64,000 nt of DNA from contig NZ_JAECMS010000004.1 of assembly GCF_016827595.1 (NCBI RefSeq), positions 124,001 to 188,000 of the forward strand, written 5' to 3'. Positions within the stretch are counted from its first letter, which is position 1; every line of letters begins with the position of its first letter. This stretch comes from Luteirhabdus pelagi. Its GTDB lineage: Bacteria > Bacteroidota > Bacteroidia > Flavobacteriales > Flavobacteriaceae. A program made the translations under genes and the position numbers. Positions 1-9,311 of this stretch are shown in pieces. The notes below the pieces were generated by a model, which saw nothing but the letters and a program-made list of their open reading frames with translations, made no database searches and was not told where the DNA came from.

Positions 1-989
1 TCGCACGGTATGGCAAAGACCAAATTGAAGGAAAGATCGTTTTTTATAACCGTCCGATGCAGGCCGACCTCATTAATACCTTCGAGGCCTACGGCGGCTG
101 TGTGGACCAGCGATATGCAGGAGCCATGGAAGCGGCAAAATATGGCGCAGTAGGAATTGTAGTTCGGTCTATGACCTTAAGCAATGACGACCTTCCGCAT
201 ACCGGCTCTATGAGTTACGGCGAAACACCTCCAGACCAACGGATTCCAGCCTGTGCCATTAGCACCAAGGATGCCGATTACTTGAGCAGTGCGTTAAGCT
301 TAAAACCAGATTTGAAGTTCTATTTTAAGCAACGCTGTAAAACGTATGACGATGTTCAGTCGTATAATGTTATCGGTGAAATTACCGGTTCTACCTATCC
401 CAATCGCTACATGATTGTCGGGGGGCATTTGGATTCTTGGGACTTAGGCGATGGTTCGCACGATGATGGTGCGGGTTGTGTGCAAAGCATGGAGGTATTG
501 CGCATCTTCAAGGAAGTGAATTATAAACCTAAGCATAGCATTCGAGTGGTGTTGTTTATGAATGAAGAGAATGGGCTACGCGGTGGACGAAAATATGCTG
601 AAGAAGCAAAGCTGAAGAACGAGCAACATGTATTTGCCTTGGAAAGCGATGCCGGAGGGTTTACGCCAAGAGGGTTTTCCTTCGATACCGATACTGAAAA
701 CTTTGAACAAATAGAAAGTTGGAAGCCTTTGTTTGAACCCTATCTTATTCACTATTTCGAACGTGGTGGAAGTGGCGCCGATATTGGTCCGTTAAAGGAC
801 GATAAAATCGTATTGGCTGGCCTGCGGCCCGATTCGCAACGCTATTTCGATCACCACCACGCTGCGAGCGACACCTTCGATGCGGTAAACAAGCGCGAGC
901 TCGAACTCGGAGCCGCTACAATGGCCAGTTTGGTGTATTTAATGGACACCTATGGCACGACGAGTGAAGTTGGGGAGGTGAAGGATTAG
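1..989 (+). CDS. M28-family metallopeptidase, 5' truncated
   Basis: The reading frame is open from the left edge (frame starting at base 3), so the N-terminus with any signal peptide lies outside the window. The visible part has a protease-associated-like stretch (AAKYGAVGIVVRS, about nt 130-170) followed by an M28 zinc peptidase core. Co-catalytic zinc ligands are recognisable in order: GGHLDSWD, HDDGAG, NEENG, ESDAGG and HHHAASDT (nt 420-870). This matches secreted carboxypeptidase Q-like aminopeptidases that trim peptides in the envelope. The exact substrate cannot be read from sequence. The stop codon lies at the start of a TAG-rich repeat tract. Confidence 0.9.
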   Translation, partial: ARYGKDQIEGKIVFYNRPMQADLINTFEAYGGCVDQRYAGAMEAAKYGAVGIVVRSMTLSNDDLPHTGSMSYGETPPDQRIPACAISTKDADYLSSALSLKPDLKFYFKQRCKTYDDVQSYNVIGEITGSTYPNRYMIVGGHLDSWDLGDGSHDDGAGCVQSMEVLRIFKEVNYKPKHSIRVVLFMNEENGLRGGRKYAEEAKLKNEQHVFALESDAGGFTPRGFSFDTDTENFEQIESWKPLFEPYLIHYFERGGSGADIGPLKDDKIVLAGLRPDSQRYFDHHHAASDTFDAVNKRELELGAATMASLVYLMDTYGTTSEVGEVKD

Positions 990-1289
990 GAATGTAGAAT
1001 TAGGAATGCAGAATTGAGAATGCAGAATTAGGAATGAAGAGTTATGAGTTTTTGAGTTAGGAGTTATGAGTTGCAGAGAAGCAGAGAAGCAGAGAAGCAA
1101 AGAAGCAAAGAAGCAAAGAATATAGAGAAAAGAAAAAAGACTAGAGACTAGAGATTAGAATCAAGAACCAAGATATTAGATGTACGATTGTAGATTTTAA
1201 AAGTATCGGTTAAATAATTCAACATCCTACGACCTACCACCTACGACCTAAATCCTACCACCTATCGCCTAATGTCTAACACCTACCGT
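990..1289. repeat. low-complexity TAG-rich repeat tract between convergent genes
   Basis: This 300-bp gap holds no gene. The left part repeats variants of GAATTAGGAATGCA. It is followed by six perfect 8-bp tandem units at 1073-1120 (three gcagagaa, then three gcaaagaa) and by actagag-type repeats to about 1160. The right part, from about 1224, repeats 7-8 bp units such as cctacga and cctacca, and runs into the stop codon of the DUF1853 gene. On each strand the tract is TAG-rich directly after that strand's stop codon. Confidence 0.85.
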
Positions 1290-2111
1290 CTACCACCACC
1301 GAACGAAAAACAACTCGATCCCTTTATTGGTTTTATGGTAGACCAAGGCAGAACGCTTTTGTGCTAGTTTTTCATCCAATTGCCGCTTGGCTTCCCCAAA
1401 GGAAATCCAAGTCGTGTGGCTTTCCGGAGATAGCAACCATTCTTTTTTCTGGGGAAGATAAAAGGAACCTGGATAATTTTTTGGAGTGAAATCGTCTATC
1501 GTGATATGACGACCAATAACGCAATCCGAAAACGCTTCAGGAAGATTGCTTTTCTCCATTCCCTTCGGAAGAAACAGAAAACTCTTTAAGCATAACTGCT
1601 GTTCAATTGTTGAAGGTTGAAGTTGCAACGATTCAAGCAAGGGTTCCGTTGCCTCGGAATAAAGTAAGGGAAACTGATGCTGCTTCAGTTTTTGAAGTTT
1701 TTCAACCAAACGATCCTTTCGGTTTGGACCAATCCATTTTTCTATTAGCCTGTCACCCAAAGATTCATCAAACAAATAAAACTTACAGGCTAATTCGACA
1801 TGAAGGTTTTTTTCGATTTCGGAATCATACAATAGATAATCCAATTCACCCAACGTTTGTTCCTCCCCTTGAATCTGAATATTCGCAGCCAAAAGCTCAT
1901 ACCGATCCGAATGCTTCACCATAAATTCAAAACAGTATTCCGCTTGCTTACCCAACATCAATTGTGATGGAAATTGGAAGGCTTGTTCAGAGACCTTCAA
2001 CTTCCGGACGGAAAACGTTTCAAAGGGAAACCCAAATTCCGACACCTTCAACTCTGGACCTTGTTGAAAATAGGTCCAATCGCCTTCAGAAGTGCTTCCC
2101 TTCTTCCCCAT
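1290..2111 (-). CDS. DUF1853 family protein
   Basis: The 273-residue protein carries the conserved blocks of the DUF1853 family. An acidic GELDYLLYD strand is followed by HVELACKFYL (about residues 88-113), then WIGPNRKDRLVEKLQKLKQHQ (about 126-146). The ordering of acidic, E-x-K-type and aromatic residues suggests a nuclease-like fold, but no activity is established and none is asserted here. Its ATG overlaps the rsmG stop codon by one base (TAATG at 2109-2113), so the two are probably translationally coupled. The last codons (VRWW) and the stop run into the repeat tract 1224-1300, so the C-terminus may have been remodelled by repeat slippage. Confidence 0.85.
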   Translation of the reverse strand: MGKKGSTSEGDWTYFQQGPELKVSEFGFPFETFSVRKLKVSEQAFQFPSQLMLGKQAEYCFEFMVKHSDRYELLAANIQIQGEEQTLGELDYLLYDSEIEKNLHVELACKFYLFDESLGDRLIEKWIGPNRKDRLVEKLQKLKQHQFPLLYSEATEPLLESLQLQPSTIEQQLCLKSFLFLPKGMEKSNLPEAFSDCVIGRHITIDDFTPKNYPGSFYLPQKKEWLLSPESHTTWISFGEAKRQLDEKLAQKRSALVYHKTNKGIELFFVRWW

Positions 2112-2740
2112 TATCCTTTATATTTCATGGGAAGATGCACCACGCTCTTGGTTTCAAAAAACGGCTCGTTAAAAAAGTTGGTTAACGGATACACCTTTGC
2201 AGCCTTATACTTTGCCAATTCTTCAGTAAGATCGCCACCCTTCAAATATAAAATCCCATTCCGAAGTTCGTGTTCGCTTTTCTTTTTAATGCGACCTTTC
2301 ACCCAACGTACAAAGGTTTCCATCTGTGCCACCGCACGACTCACGATAAAATCGTATTGACCGTCCACATTTTCAACCCGATCGTTGATGGCGGTAACAT
2401 TTGTCAATCCCAATCCATCAACAACCTCTTCTACTACCTTAATTTTTTTGCCGATGCTATCCACCAAATGAAATTCGGTTTCAGGATGAAGAATCGCCAA
2501 CGGAATGCCTGGAAATCCACCTCCTGTACCCACATCCAAAATTTTTGAACCTGGTTTAAAGCGCTGTAATTTTGCGATACCGAGTGAATGCAACACGTGG
2601 CGCAAATAGAGTTCATCGATATCCTTTCGGGACACCACATTTATCTTTTCATTCCAATCGTGATAGAGTCCTTCAAGTTTTTGAAAATCATTTCTTTGGG
2701 CCTCTGTAAGGTCTGGAAAATAGGTTTCGATAAGCTTCAT
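2111..2740 (-). CDS. rsmG: 16S rRNA (guanine-527-N7)-methyltransferase RsmG
   Basis: The 209-residue protein methylates N7 of G527 in 16S rRNA using S-adenosylmethionine. The class I SAM-binding motif ILDVGTGGGFPGIPL is at residues 68-81, preceded by the family block NVVSRKD (34-40) and the RHVLHSL helix. Length is normal for RsmG. It is the first gene of a two-gene unit with DUF1853. The upstream sequence on the minus strand contains an exact TAnnTTTG element (TATCTTTG, complement of 2809-2816), which gives a leader of roughly 60 nt. Confidence 0.96.
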   Translation of the reverse strand: MKLIETYFPDLTEAQRNDFQKLEGLYHDWNEKINVVSRKDIDELYLRHVLHSLGIAKLQRFKPGSKILDVGTGGGFPGIPLAILHPETEFHLVDSIGKKIKVVEEVVDGLGLTNVTAINDRVENVDGQYDFIVSRAVAQMETFVRWVKGRIKKKSEHELRNGILYLKGGDLTEELAKYKAAKVYPLTNFFNEPFFETKSVVHLPMKYKG

Positions 2741-2808
2741 ATCAGATTTTGTGGGTAAATTGGGATAACTTTCACGAATTTAGGTGCGCTCCCACTCTTT
2801 AATTCGAG

Positions 2809-2826
2809 CAAAGATATGTATTTTTA
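2809..2826. promoter_or_regulatory. back-to-back promoters for rsmG and the desaturase gene
   Basis: The minus strand reads TATCTTTG at 2816-2809, an exact Bacteroidota -7 element for rsmG. The plus strand reads TATTTTTA at 2819-2826, one mismatch from TAnnTTTG, about 28 bp before the desaturase GTG. The two elements almost abut, so divergent transcription probably competes here. The -33 elements were not convincing. Confidence 0.55.
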
Positions 2827-2853
2827 GCCCTTTAAATTATAAGTCAATAGTCT

Positions 2854-3951
2854 GTGAGCACTTCCCAAGTCCGTTTTTCCCGCGTCGATTCCGCCAAATT
2901 CTTTAGAACCCTGAACAAGAGAGTGAATGGTTACTTTAAAGAACATAAAATTTCCAGAAATGCCAATTGGAAATTGCACCTGAAAGCATTTATCATGTTT
3001 TCATTGTATTTAACGCCATATTTCCTTTTGCTTACCCTCGATTTACCGGGGTGGAGCCAAATCCTTCTCACCATTGTCATGGGCGTTGGAATGGCCGGTG
3101 TTGGAATGAACGTTATGCACGATGCCAACCATGGCTCGTATTCTTCAAAAAAATGGGTCAATAAGATTTTAGGCGGAAGTATATACATTCTTGCTGGAAA
3201 CGTTTATAACTGGCAGGTACAGCATAATGTACTTCACCATACCTATACCAACATTCACGGTCATGATGAGGATTTGGATGCTGGTCGTGTAATTCGCTTT
3301 TCACAACATGCCAAATGGCGTTGGTTCCACAGATTTCAACATTACTATAGCGTTATACTGTACGGTTTGCTAACTTTTAACTGGATGCTTACAGCCGATT
3401 TCAAACAAACGCAACGATATCTTAAGAAAAAACTTTCCTATGGGAAGATGCCAAAACCAATTAAGCAGTGGAGCGTATTGTTTATTACAAAAGCAATCTA
3501 CTTCTCTGTTTGGGTGGTTATTCCGTTACTGGTCTTGGATATCGCTTGGTGGAAGATTTTATTAGGATTCTTCATCATGCACTATACCGCTGGCCTTATT
3601 TTAAGCATTGTGTTTCAGTTGGCGCACGTGGTGGAAGATACTGAAATGCCATTACCTGATGAGTCGGGAAGTATGAAAAATACATGGGCGATTCATCAAT
3701 TGTTCACCACTGTGAATTTTTCACGAAAAAATAGAATCGTAAATTGGTTTACGGGTGGTTTAAACCACCAAGTGGAGCACCATATTTTTCCAAATATCAG
3801 TCATATTCACTATACCGAAATTGCCAAAATCGTAAAGGAAACGGCATTGGAATACAATCTTCCCTACAACGAATATACTTCGACAAGAAAGGCCATTGCG
3901 GCACACTTCAAATTCTTAAAACAAATGGGCATGAAGCCCGCAGTAGCATAA
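2854..3951 (+). CDS. membrane fatty acid (acyl lipid) desaturase
   Basis: The 365-residue integral membrane di-iron desaturase has the three histidine boxes of the family: HDANH (89-93), HNVLHH (124-129) and NHQVEHH (near residue 308). The third box has Q in place of the first histidine of HxxHH, which is typical of the acyl-lipid/front-end group. Hydrophobic pairs flank the boxes. It introduces a cis double bond into membrane acyl chains using O2 and an electron donor not encoded here. The start is GTG, since no in-frame ATG fits the spacing. Position of the double bond cannot be predicted. Confidence 0.92.
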   Translation: MSTSQVRFSRVDSAKFFRTLNKRVNGYFKEHKISRNANWKLHLKAFIMFSLYLTPYFLLLTLDLPGWSQILLTIVMGVGMAGVGMNVMHDANHGSYSSKKWVNKILGGSIYILAGNVYNWQVQHNVLHHTYTNIHGHDEDLDAGRVIRFSQHAKWRWFHRFQHYYSVILYGLLTFNWMLTADFKQTQRYLKKKLSYGKMPKPIKQWSVLFITKAIYFSVWVVIPLLVLDIAWWKILLGFFIMHYTAGLILSIVFQLAHVVEDTEMPLPDESGSMKNTWAIHQLFTTVNFSRKNRIVNWFTGGLNHQVEHHIFPNISHIHYTEIAKIVKETALEYNLPYNEYTSTRKAIAAHFKFLKQMGMKPAVA

Positions 3952-3955
3952 TACT

Positions 3956-5143
3956 ATGAATCCAAAACTTTCAGATCGCGTCAATAATATGGCCACTTCG
4001 GCTACGTTGGCTATGGCCGCCAAAGCTCGAGAGCTTCGGGAAAGCGGAAAGGATATTATCGGCCTTAGCCTTGGGGAACCCGATTTTACGGTTCCGGAAT
4101 TCGTGAAAGAAGCCGCTATCCAAGCTGTAAAAGACGACTATCATGCATATACACCTGTGGATGGGTATGGCGATTTGAAACAAGCAATTATCAAAAAATT
4201 TAAGCGCGACAACAATCTTACCTACACCCCAAATCAAATCGTGGTTTCGACAGGTGCAAAGCAATCCTTGGCAAACTTGGCCATGGTATTGTTGAATGAA
4301 GGCGATGAAGTATTGCTTCCTGCGCCTTATTGGGTAAGCTATAGTGATATAACTAAAGTGGCGGGTGGTGTTCCTGTTGAAATAAAAACGACTATTGAAA
4401 ACGATTTTAAGGTCACTCCTGAAGATCTAGAAGCTGCTATTACGCCGAAGACAAAAATGATAATTTACAGCTCGCCCTGTAATCCGAGTGGTTCGGTGTA
4501 CAGTGAAAAAGAACTGCGTGCCCTAGCTGATGTTTTGGTGAAGTATCCGGATATCATCGTTGTAAGTGACGAGATTTACGAGCACATCAACTTTACGGGC
4601 GACCATGCCTCAATGGCGCAATTTGAAGATATGTACGATCGCACGGTGACCGTGAACGGTGTTTCCAAAGCGTATGCAATGACCGGATGGAGGATTGGCT
4701 ATATCGGCGGACCAGAATACATCGCCAGAGCCTGTAACAAAATGCAGGGACAGAACACTAGTGGCGCCAATTGTATCGCACAACGGGCTACGATTACCGC
4801 CTTGGAAGAATCGCCTAAGCGAATTGAATATATGGTTCAAGCCTTTAAGGAGCGACGCAAATTGATATTGGATTTGCTTTCTGAAATCCCCGGGATGCAA
4901 ACCAACGAACCCGAAGGTGCCTTTTATGTCTTTCCGAATGTTTCAGCTTTCTTCGGAAAGGATTTTGGTGGTAAAACCATCCAAACAGCCTCCGACTTTT
5001 CCTTATATCTGTTAGAAGCTGCAAATGTCGCAACAGTTACTGGTGAAGCCTTTGGTAATCCGGAGTGTATTCGAATTTCCTATGCGGCTTCAGAAAAAGA
5101 TATCGTGGAAGCGATGAAGCGCATTAAAAAAGCACTCTCCTAA
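3956..5143 (+). CDS. PLP-dependent class I aminotransferase (aspartate aminotransferase type)
   Basis: The 395-residue fold-type I aminotransferase has a PLP Schiff-base lysine in [13 protein letters not shown] (near residue 238), the SPCNPSG block and a C-terminal substrate-carboxylate Arg in ECIRISYA. Sequence style and length fit subgroup I-gamma aspartate/prephenate aminotransferases. Members interconvert aspartate and 2-oxoglutarate with oxaloacetate and glutamate, and some also act on prephenate. The gene starts 5 bp after the desaturase stop, so the two are probably cotranscribed, although no metabolic link is obvious. Confidence 0.92.
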   Translation: MNPKLSDRVNNMATSATLAMAAKARELRESGKDIIGLSLGEPDFTVPEFVKEAAIQAVKDDYHAYTPVDGYGDLKQAIIKKFKRDNNLTYTPNQIVVSTGAKQSLANLAMVLLNEGDEVLLPAPYWVSYSDITKVAGGVPVEIKTTIENDFKVTPEDLEAAITPKTKMIIYSSPCNPSGSVYSEKELRALADVLVKYPDIIVVSDEIYEHINFTGDHASMAQFEDMYDRTVTVNGVSKAYAMTGWRIGYIGGPEYIARACNKMQGQNTSGANCIAQRATITALEESPKRIEYMVQAFKERRKLILDLLSEIPGMQTNEPEGAFYVFPNVSAFFGKDFGGKTIQTASDFSLYLLEAANVATVTGEAFGNPECIRISYAASEKDIVEAMKRIKKALS

Positions 5144-5153
5144 ATACAACAGC

Positions 5154-6317
5154 ATGGCTAAGATTTTATTACTCGGAAGCGGGGAACTTGGAAAGGAAGT
5201 CACCATCGCAGCGCAGCGCTTGGGACAAACCATTATCGCGGTAGACAGCTATGAGAATGCGCCTGCTATGCAAGTCGCTGATAAATTTGAAGTGATTAAT
5301 ATGTTAGATGGTGAAGCATTGGATGCCTTGGTTGAAAAGCATAAGCCCGATTATATCGTTCCTGAAATTGAAGCCATTCGTACCGAACGGTTTTATGAAT
5401 ATGAAAAGCAAGGGTTTACAGTGGTTCCTTCTGCAAAAGCTGCAAACTACACCATGAACCGAAAGGCTATTCGCGATTTAGCTGCCAAGGAATTAGGGTT
5501 GAAGACGGCCGATTATCGGTATGCTACCTCAGCCGAAACCTTGCGCCAGGCAGTTGAAGAAATAGGCATGCCCTGTGTGGTGAAGCCGTTGATGTCTTCC
5601 AGTGGAAAAGGTCAAAGCACCATTAAAAATGAAGCCGATATTGAAAAAGGTTGGCAATATTCTCAAGAAGGCTCTAGAGGTGATGTAGCTGAAGTAATTG
5701 TAGAAGCTTTTGTAAACTTCAATTATGAAATTACCTTGCTTACGCTCACCCAACGCAATGGCGCTACCTTATTTTGTCCACCCATCGGTCACCGACAGGA
5801 ACGCGGCGACTATCAAGAAAGTTGGCAGCCTGCAAAGATGCAGGATAGCGATTTGAGGGAAGCTCAAGAAATGGCAAGGAAAGTCACGGAAACACTCGGT
5901 GGCGCGGGAATTTGGGGCGTTGAGTTCTTTGTAGCCGATGATGGCGTGTACTTTTCGGAATTGTCGCCTCGTCCACACGATACGGGCATGGTTACTTTAG
6001 CCAATACACAAAACTTCAACGAATTTGAACTGCATGTTCGTGCCATCTTAGGATTACCACTTCAGGAAATTACATTGGAAAGAAAAGGTGCTTCGGCCGT
6101 TGTGCTAGCGAGCGACCATTCTGATAATCCTATTGTTGAAGGAATGGAAACGATTTCTTCAAAACCTAAAAGCGATTTTAGAGTATTCGGAAAGCCTACT
6201 TCTCGTCCGTACAGAAGAATGGCAGTTACCTTAGCGTATGATTCACTGGAAAGCGATGTTGAAAACATCACACAACGAGCAAAGGAACTTGCTTCAAAAT
6301 TGAAGGTAAAACTGTAA
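5154..6317 (+). CDS. purT: formate-dependent phosphoribosylglycinamide formyltransferase PurT
   Basis: The 387-residue ATP-grasp enzyme converts GAR, formate and ATP to formyl-GAR in purine synthesis, independently of folate. It opens with a Rossmann-like pre-ATP-grasp domain ([12 protein letters not shown]). It carries the [11 protein letters not shown]-binding loop (about residues 145-152) and the acidic metal-binding segment [24 protein letters not shown] (about 252-276). Only 10 bp separate it from the aminotransferase gene, so it extends that transcription unit. The convergent trkH stop is 5 bp beyond its own stop. Confidence 0.96.
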   Translation: MAKILLLGSGELGKEVTIAAQRLGQTIIAVDSYENAPAMQVADKFEVINMLDGEALDALVEKHKPDYIVPEIEAIRTERFYEYEKQGFTVVPSAKAANYTMNRKAIRDLAAKELGLKTADYRYATSAETLRQAVEEIGMPCVVKPLMSSSGKGQSTIKNEADIEKGWQYSQEGSRGDVAEVIVEAFVNFNYEITLLTLTQRNGATLFCPPIGHRQERGDYQESWQPAKMQDSDLREAQEMARKVTETLGGAGIWGVEFFVADDGVYFSELSPRPHDTGMVTLANTQNFNEFELHVRAILGLPLQEITLERKGASAVVLASDHSDNPIVEGMETISSKPKSDFRVFGKPTSRPYRRMAVTLAYDSLESDVENITQRAKELASKLKVKL

Positions 6318-6322
6318 GTAAT

Positions 6323-7828
6323 CTATCTATTTCGCCAGAAGAATGGCGTAAGTAAAATTAGCACTGTAAAAAGTTCCAAACGACCGATCAGCATCAAGAA
6401 ACACGCCCACCACTTTGCGGCACCTGGCAAGGCACTATAATTATTAACAGGTCCTAAATCACCCAACGCAGGACCGACATTCCCCAAGGTACTGGCAGCG
6501 CCTCCCAAAGAGGTTTTATAATCTAAGCCCAACCATGAGAATACCAACACACCCATAATAAAGGATAGCATATAAAGGATAAAGAACCCTAGTATGTTAT
6601 ATACAATCGGTTGCTGTACCGCTTTGCGATTGTAGCGCACTGGTAGAATAGCATGTGGGTGAAGCGTTCTTCGGAACTCCAAAACACCGTTCTTAATCAT
6701 TAGCAAATGGCGCATAATCTTGATACCACCAGCGGTAGAACCAGCCGAACCTCCCAAAAACATCAATCCGAAGAAGAATATCGTAAGAAAAGGTGTCCAC
6801 ATGGTATAATCGGCCGTAGCAAAGCCTGTTGTGGTTACGATTGCCAACACCTGAAACAATCCGTGCCGAATGGCGCTTTCTAATTCACCCCAAATCATTG
6901 GATGCTCTACGGAAGATAAGGAGACATCGGCTTCAAAATAAATTATGAGTGCCGCAATTAAGCCTAACGATACGATTAATCCCAAATACCACTTAAACTC
7001 ATCATCTTTCAGCACACTAGAAAATTTGGTTTTAAAAGCGAAGTAGCTCAGGACGAAATTGGTACCCGCTAAAAACATAAACAGCATGATGATATACTGA
7101 ATCAACGGACTGCCATTCCAATAGGCGATACTGGCATTTTTGGTTGAAAATCCTCCTGTACTCAGGGTACTCAGTGAATGGTTGATGGCATCGAAAAAGC
7201 TCATGCCAGCCAATTTCAATAAGATTGTTTCAATAACAGTGTAGGCTACATAAATAACCCATAATCGCTTCGCAGTGTCGGTAATTCGCGGGTGTAGTTT
7301 ATCACCTCCAGGACCAGGTGCTTCCGCAGCAAACAACTGCATCCCTCCTATTCCCAATAAAGGTAGAATAGCAATGGCCAATACGATAATTCCCATTCCA
7401 CCGATCCAGTGTGTGATGCTTCGCCAGAACAATACGCCTCTCGGCATTATTTCAATATCGGTCATGATAGTAGCACCGGTAGTGGTGTAACCGCTCATGG
7501 TTTCAAAAAAGGCATCTGTAAAGTTGGGTATGGCATTCGTGAAAAGATACGGTAGCGTGCCTGCCAGCGACATACATATCCAACCAAAGGTAACGATGAT
7601 ATACCCTTCCCTTTTTTGAATTTCCTTTCGATGGTTTTTGGTAATCAACAAGGTCATTCCACCAATTCCCAACGTTACGATTGCCGCTAATAACATTTCG
7701 AATGCTACGGCGTCTCCATAAAAGTAACTTACTCCGGTGGCCATCAACATGAAGCCCCCATTCACTGCAAAAAGCAGCCCCATTAGGTGAAAGATAATTT
7801 TAAAATTTAGGGAGCTAATGGTGGGCAT
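6323..7828 (-). CDS. trkH: Trk-type potassium uptake channel subunit TrkH
   Basis: The 501-residue polytopic membrane protein has four pore-loop repeats with selectivity-filter glycines: SGYTTTGATI, STLSTGGFST, TTTGFATADY and STLGNVGPAL. That is the TrkH/KtrB arrangement for K+ uptake. The ATG overlaps the trkA stop by one base (TAATG at 7826-7830), a tight coupling expected for a channel and its cytoplasmic gating ring. Ion selectivity is inferred from family. Confidence 0.95.
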   Translation of the reverse strand: MPTISSLNFKIIFHLMGLLFAVNGGFMLMATGVSYFYGDAVAFEMLLAAIVTLGIGGMTLLITKNHRKEIQKREGYIIVTFGWICMSLAGTLPYLFTNAIPNFTDAFFETMSGYTTTGATIMTDIEIMPRGVLFWRSITHWIGGMGIIVLAIAILPLLGIGGMQLFAAEAPGPGGDKLHPRITDTAKRLWVIYVAYTVIETILLKLAGMSFFDAINHSLSTLSTGGFSTKNASIAYWNGSPLIQYIIMLFMFLAGTNFVLSYFAFKTKFSSVLKDDEFKWYLGLIVSLGLIAALIIYFEADVSLSSVEHPMIWGELESAIRHGLFQVLAIVTTTGFATADYTMWTPFLTIFFFGLMFLGGSAGSTAGGIKIMRHLLMIKNGVLEFRRTLHPHAILPVRYNRKAVQQPIVYNILGFFILYMLSFIMGVLVFSWLGLDYKTSLGGAASTLGNVGPALGDLGPVNNYSALPGAAKWWACFLMLIGRLELFTVLILLTPFFWRNR

Positions 7829-9177
7829 TATACGAACAGTTTTTCAACCTTTTTGATGGACTGTGGCAGGCAACATACCACTATACGATCCCCTATCTGA
7901 ATCTTAAAATCGCCCAAGGCGATGATTCCTTCGCCATCGCGAACTACGCCACCAATAACAGCAGAGCGGGGAAAATCGATATTTTTAATGCGCTGATCTT
8001 TCACTTCGGAAGAAGTCGTAACCACAAACTCCAAAATCTCAGCATTCATATTATTCAATTTGGTCATTGCTACAACCTCACCTTTTCGGACGTACCGAAA
8101 GATATTATTGGCCGCCAACAGCTTTTTATTGATAAGCGTATCAATACCGATAGAATGCGACAGTTGAAAATAATCCATGTTTTCAACCAGTGCAATTGCT
8201 TTTCGGACGCCTTTCGACTTCGCTACCAAACACGACATAATATTGGTTTCGCTATTTCCGGTTACCGCGATAAAAGCATCCATATCTTGAATGGATTCTT
8301 CATTTAGCAAATCGACATTTCGTCCATCACCACTAATAACCAAGCAACTGGGTATTTCATCGGCAATTTCAAATGCTTTTTCCTTATTGTTTTCAATTAG
8401 TTTAACATGAAAACTATTTTTACAGAGGTCGTTGGCTGTTTTATAGCCAATCTTACTTCCGCCCAAAATCATAACATTTCTGATTTCCTCGCGAACTTTT
8501 CCCGTCAACTTGTAAATCTCATCTACTCCTTTTTTAGTAGTTGTGAAATAGACTTGATCGCCTTCCTTAAACTGGGTGTCGCCTCTTGGAATCAGGGTAT
8601 ATTGCGTTCCATATCGTTGAATGGCCAATGGAACATATTCCAAGTTCGGATACATATCGCCAACCTCTTTCACCGTTTTTCCTACAAACGAAGCCGTTCG
8701 TGAAAGGCTGAGACCAATCATCATCAAGGCTCCTTCCTCAAATTGGTAAGTATCGTTGAAGGCACTCTGATTCAAGAGTAGTTCGATTTCATTTGCGGCA
8801 AGCGATTCAGGCGATATCAATTCATCTATTCCGAAGCGTGTAAAACCGACTTCATCCTTATTCTCGATAAATTCTGTATTCGAAATACGGGCAATCGTCC
8901 GTTTGGCACCCAATTGTTTTGCTAAAACACAAACTGTAATATTGGTGGTTTCACTAGAAGTAACGCCTATTACCAAGTCGGTATCAGCGACATTGGCATC
9001 CTTTAAGATAGAAATGGAAGTGGCATCTCCTTTAATAACCCGTATATCGAGATGGGTTTCCGCATTGATTAGGCTTTCCCTGTTAGTATCGATCAAGGTA
9101 ATATCTTGCGATTCGAACGATAGAAGTTTCGACAAGTGAAAGCCAACTTCTCCTGCTCCTGCAATAATAATCTTCAT
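7828..9177 (-). CDS. trkA: Trk system potassium uptake regulator TrkA
   Basis: The 449-residue protein has two RCK units. The first Rossmann motif is GAGEVGFHLSKLL at the N-terminus and the second is LGGSKIGYKTANDL near residue 235. Each is followed by a TrkA-C segment; the second ends with the nucleotide-dependent sensor part. This is the full tandem TrkA form, which binds NAD(H)/ATP and gates TrkH. It is the upstream gene of a two-gene operon with trkH. An exact -7 element lies 27 bp before the ATG on the minus strand (complement of 9204-9211). Confidence 0.95.
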   Translation of the reverse strand: MKIIIAGAGEVGFHLSKLLSFESQDITLIDTNRESLINAETHLDIRVIKGDATSISILKDANVADTDLVIGVTSSETTNITVCVLAKQLGAKRTIARISNTEFIENKDEVGFTRFGIDELISPESLAANEIELLLNQSAFNDTYQFEEGALMMIGLSLSRTASFVGKTVKEVGDMYPNLEYVPLAIQRYGTQYTLIPRGDTQFKEGDQVYFTTTKKGVDEIYKLTGKVREEIRNVMILGGSKIGYKTANDLCKNSFHVKLIENNKEKAFEIADEIPSCLVISGDGRNVDLLNEESIQDMDAFIAVTGNSETNIMSCLVAKSKGVRKAIALVENMDYFQLSHSIGIDTLINKKLLAANNIFRYVRKGEVVAMTKLNNMNAEILEFVVTTSSEVKDQRIKNIDFPRSAVIGGVVRDGEGIIALGDFKIQIGDRIVVCCLPQSIKKVEKLFV

Positions 9178-9203
9178 AAAACTGTTCTACGGAATATACG
9201 GTG

Positions 9204-9211
9204 CAAAGGTA
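9204..9211 (-). promoter_or_regulatory. -7 promoter element of trkA-trkH
   Basis: The minus strand reads TACCTTTG, an exact TAnnTTTG match. The predicted start point is near 9198, giving a leader of about 20 nt before the trkA ATG at 9177. Confidence 0.6.
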
Positions 9212-9290
9212 TTCAAATTCTAACAATCCAACCCTACGATATACTATAATCTAATTCTCTTTGAGAGATGATAAAGTACTAAAAAATACG

Positions 9291-9298
9291 TAGTTTTG
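9291..9298 (+). promoter_or_regulatory. -7 promoter element of menG/ubiE-porT
   Basis: TAGTTTTG matches TAnnTTTG exactly and lies 13 bp before the ATG at 9312, so the leader would be under 10 nt. Confidence 0.6.
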
Positions 9299-9311
9299 CC
9301 GGCATTATTCT

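Noticed and set aside
1073-1120. Regular 8-bp tandem units as a possible CRISPR-like array.
   Set aside because: Units are contiguous with no spacers and no cas genes nearby; this is a simple tandem repeat.
1964-2360. Plus-strand open frames within DUF1853 and rsmG.
   Set aside because: They are antisense shadows of two well-supported genes and show no recognisable domains.
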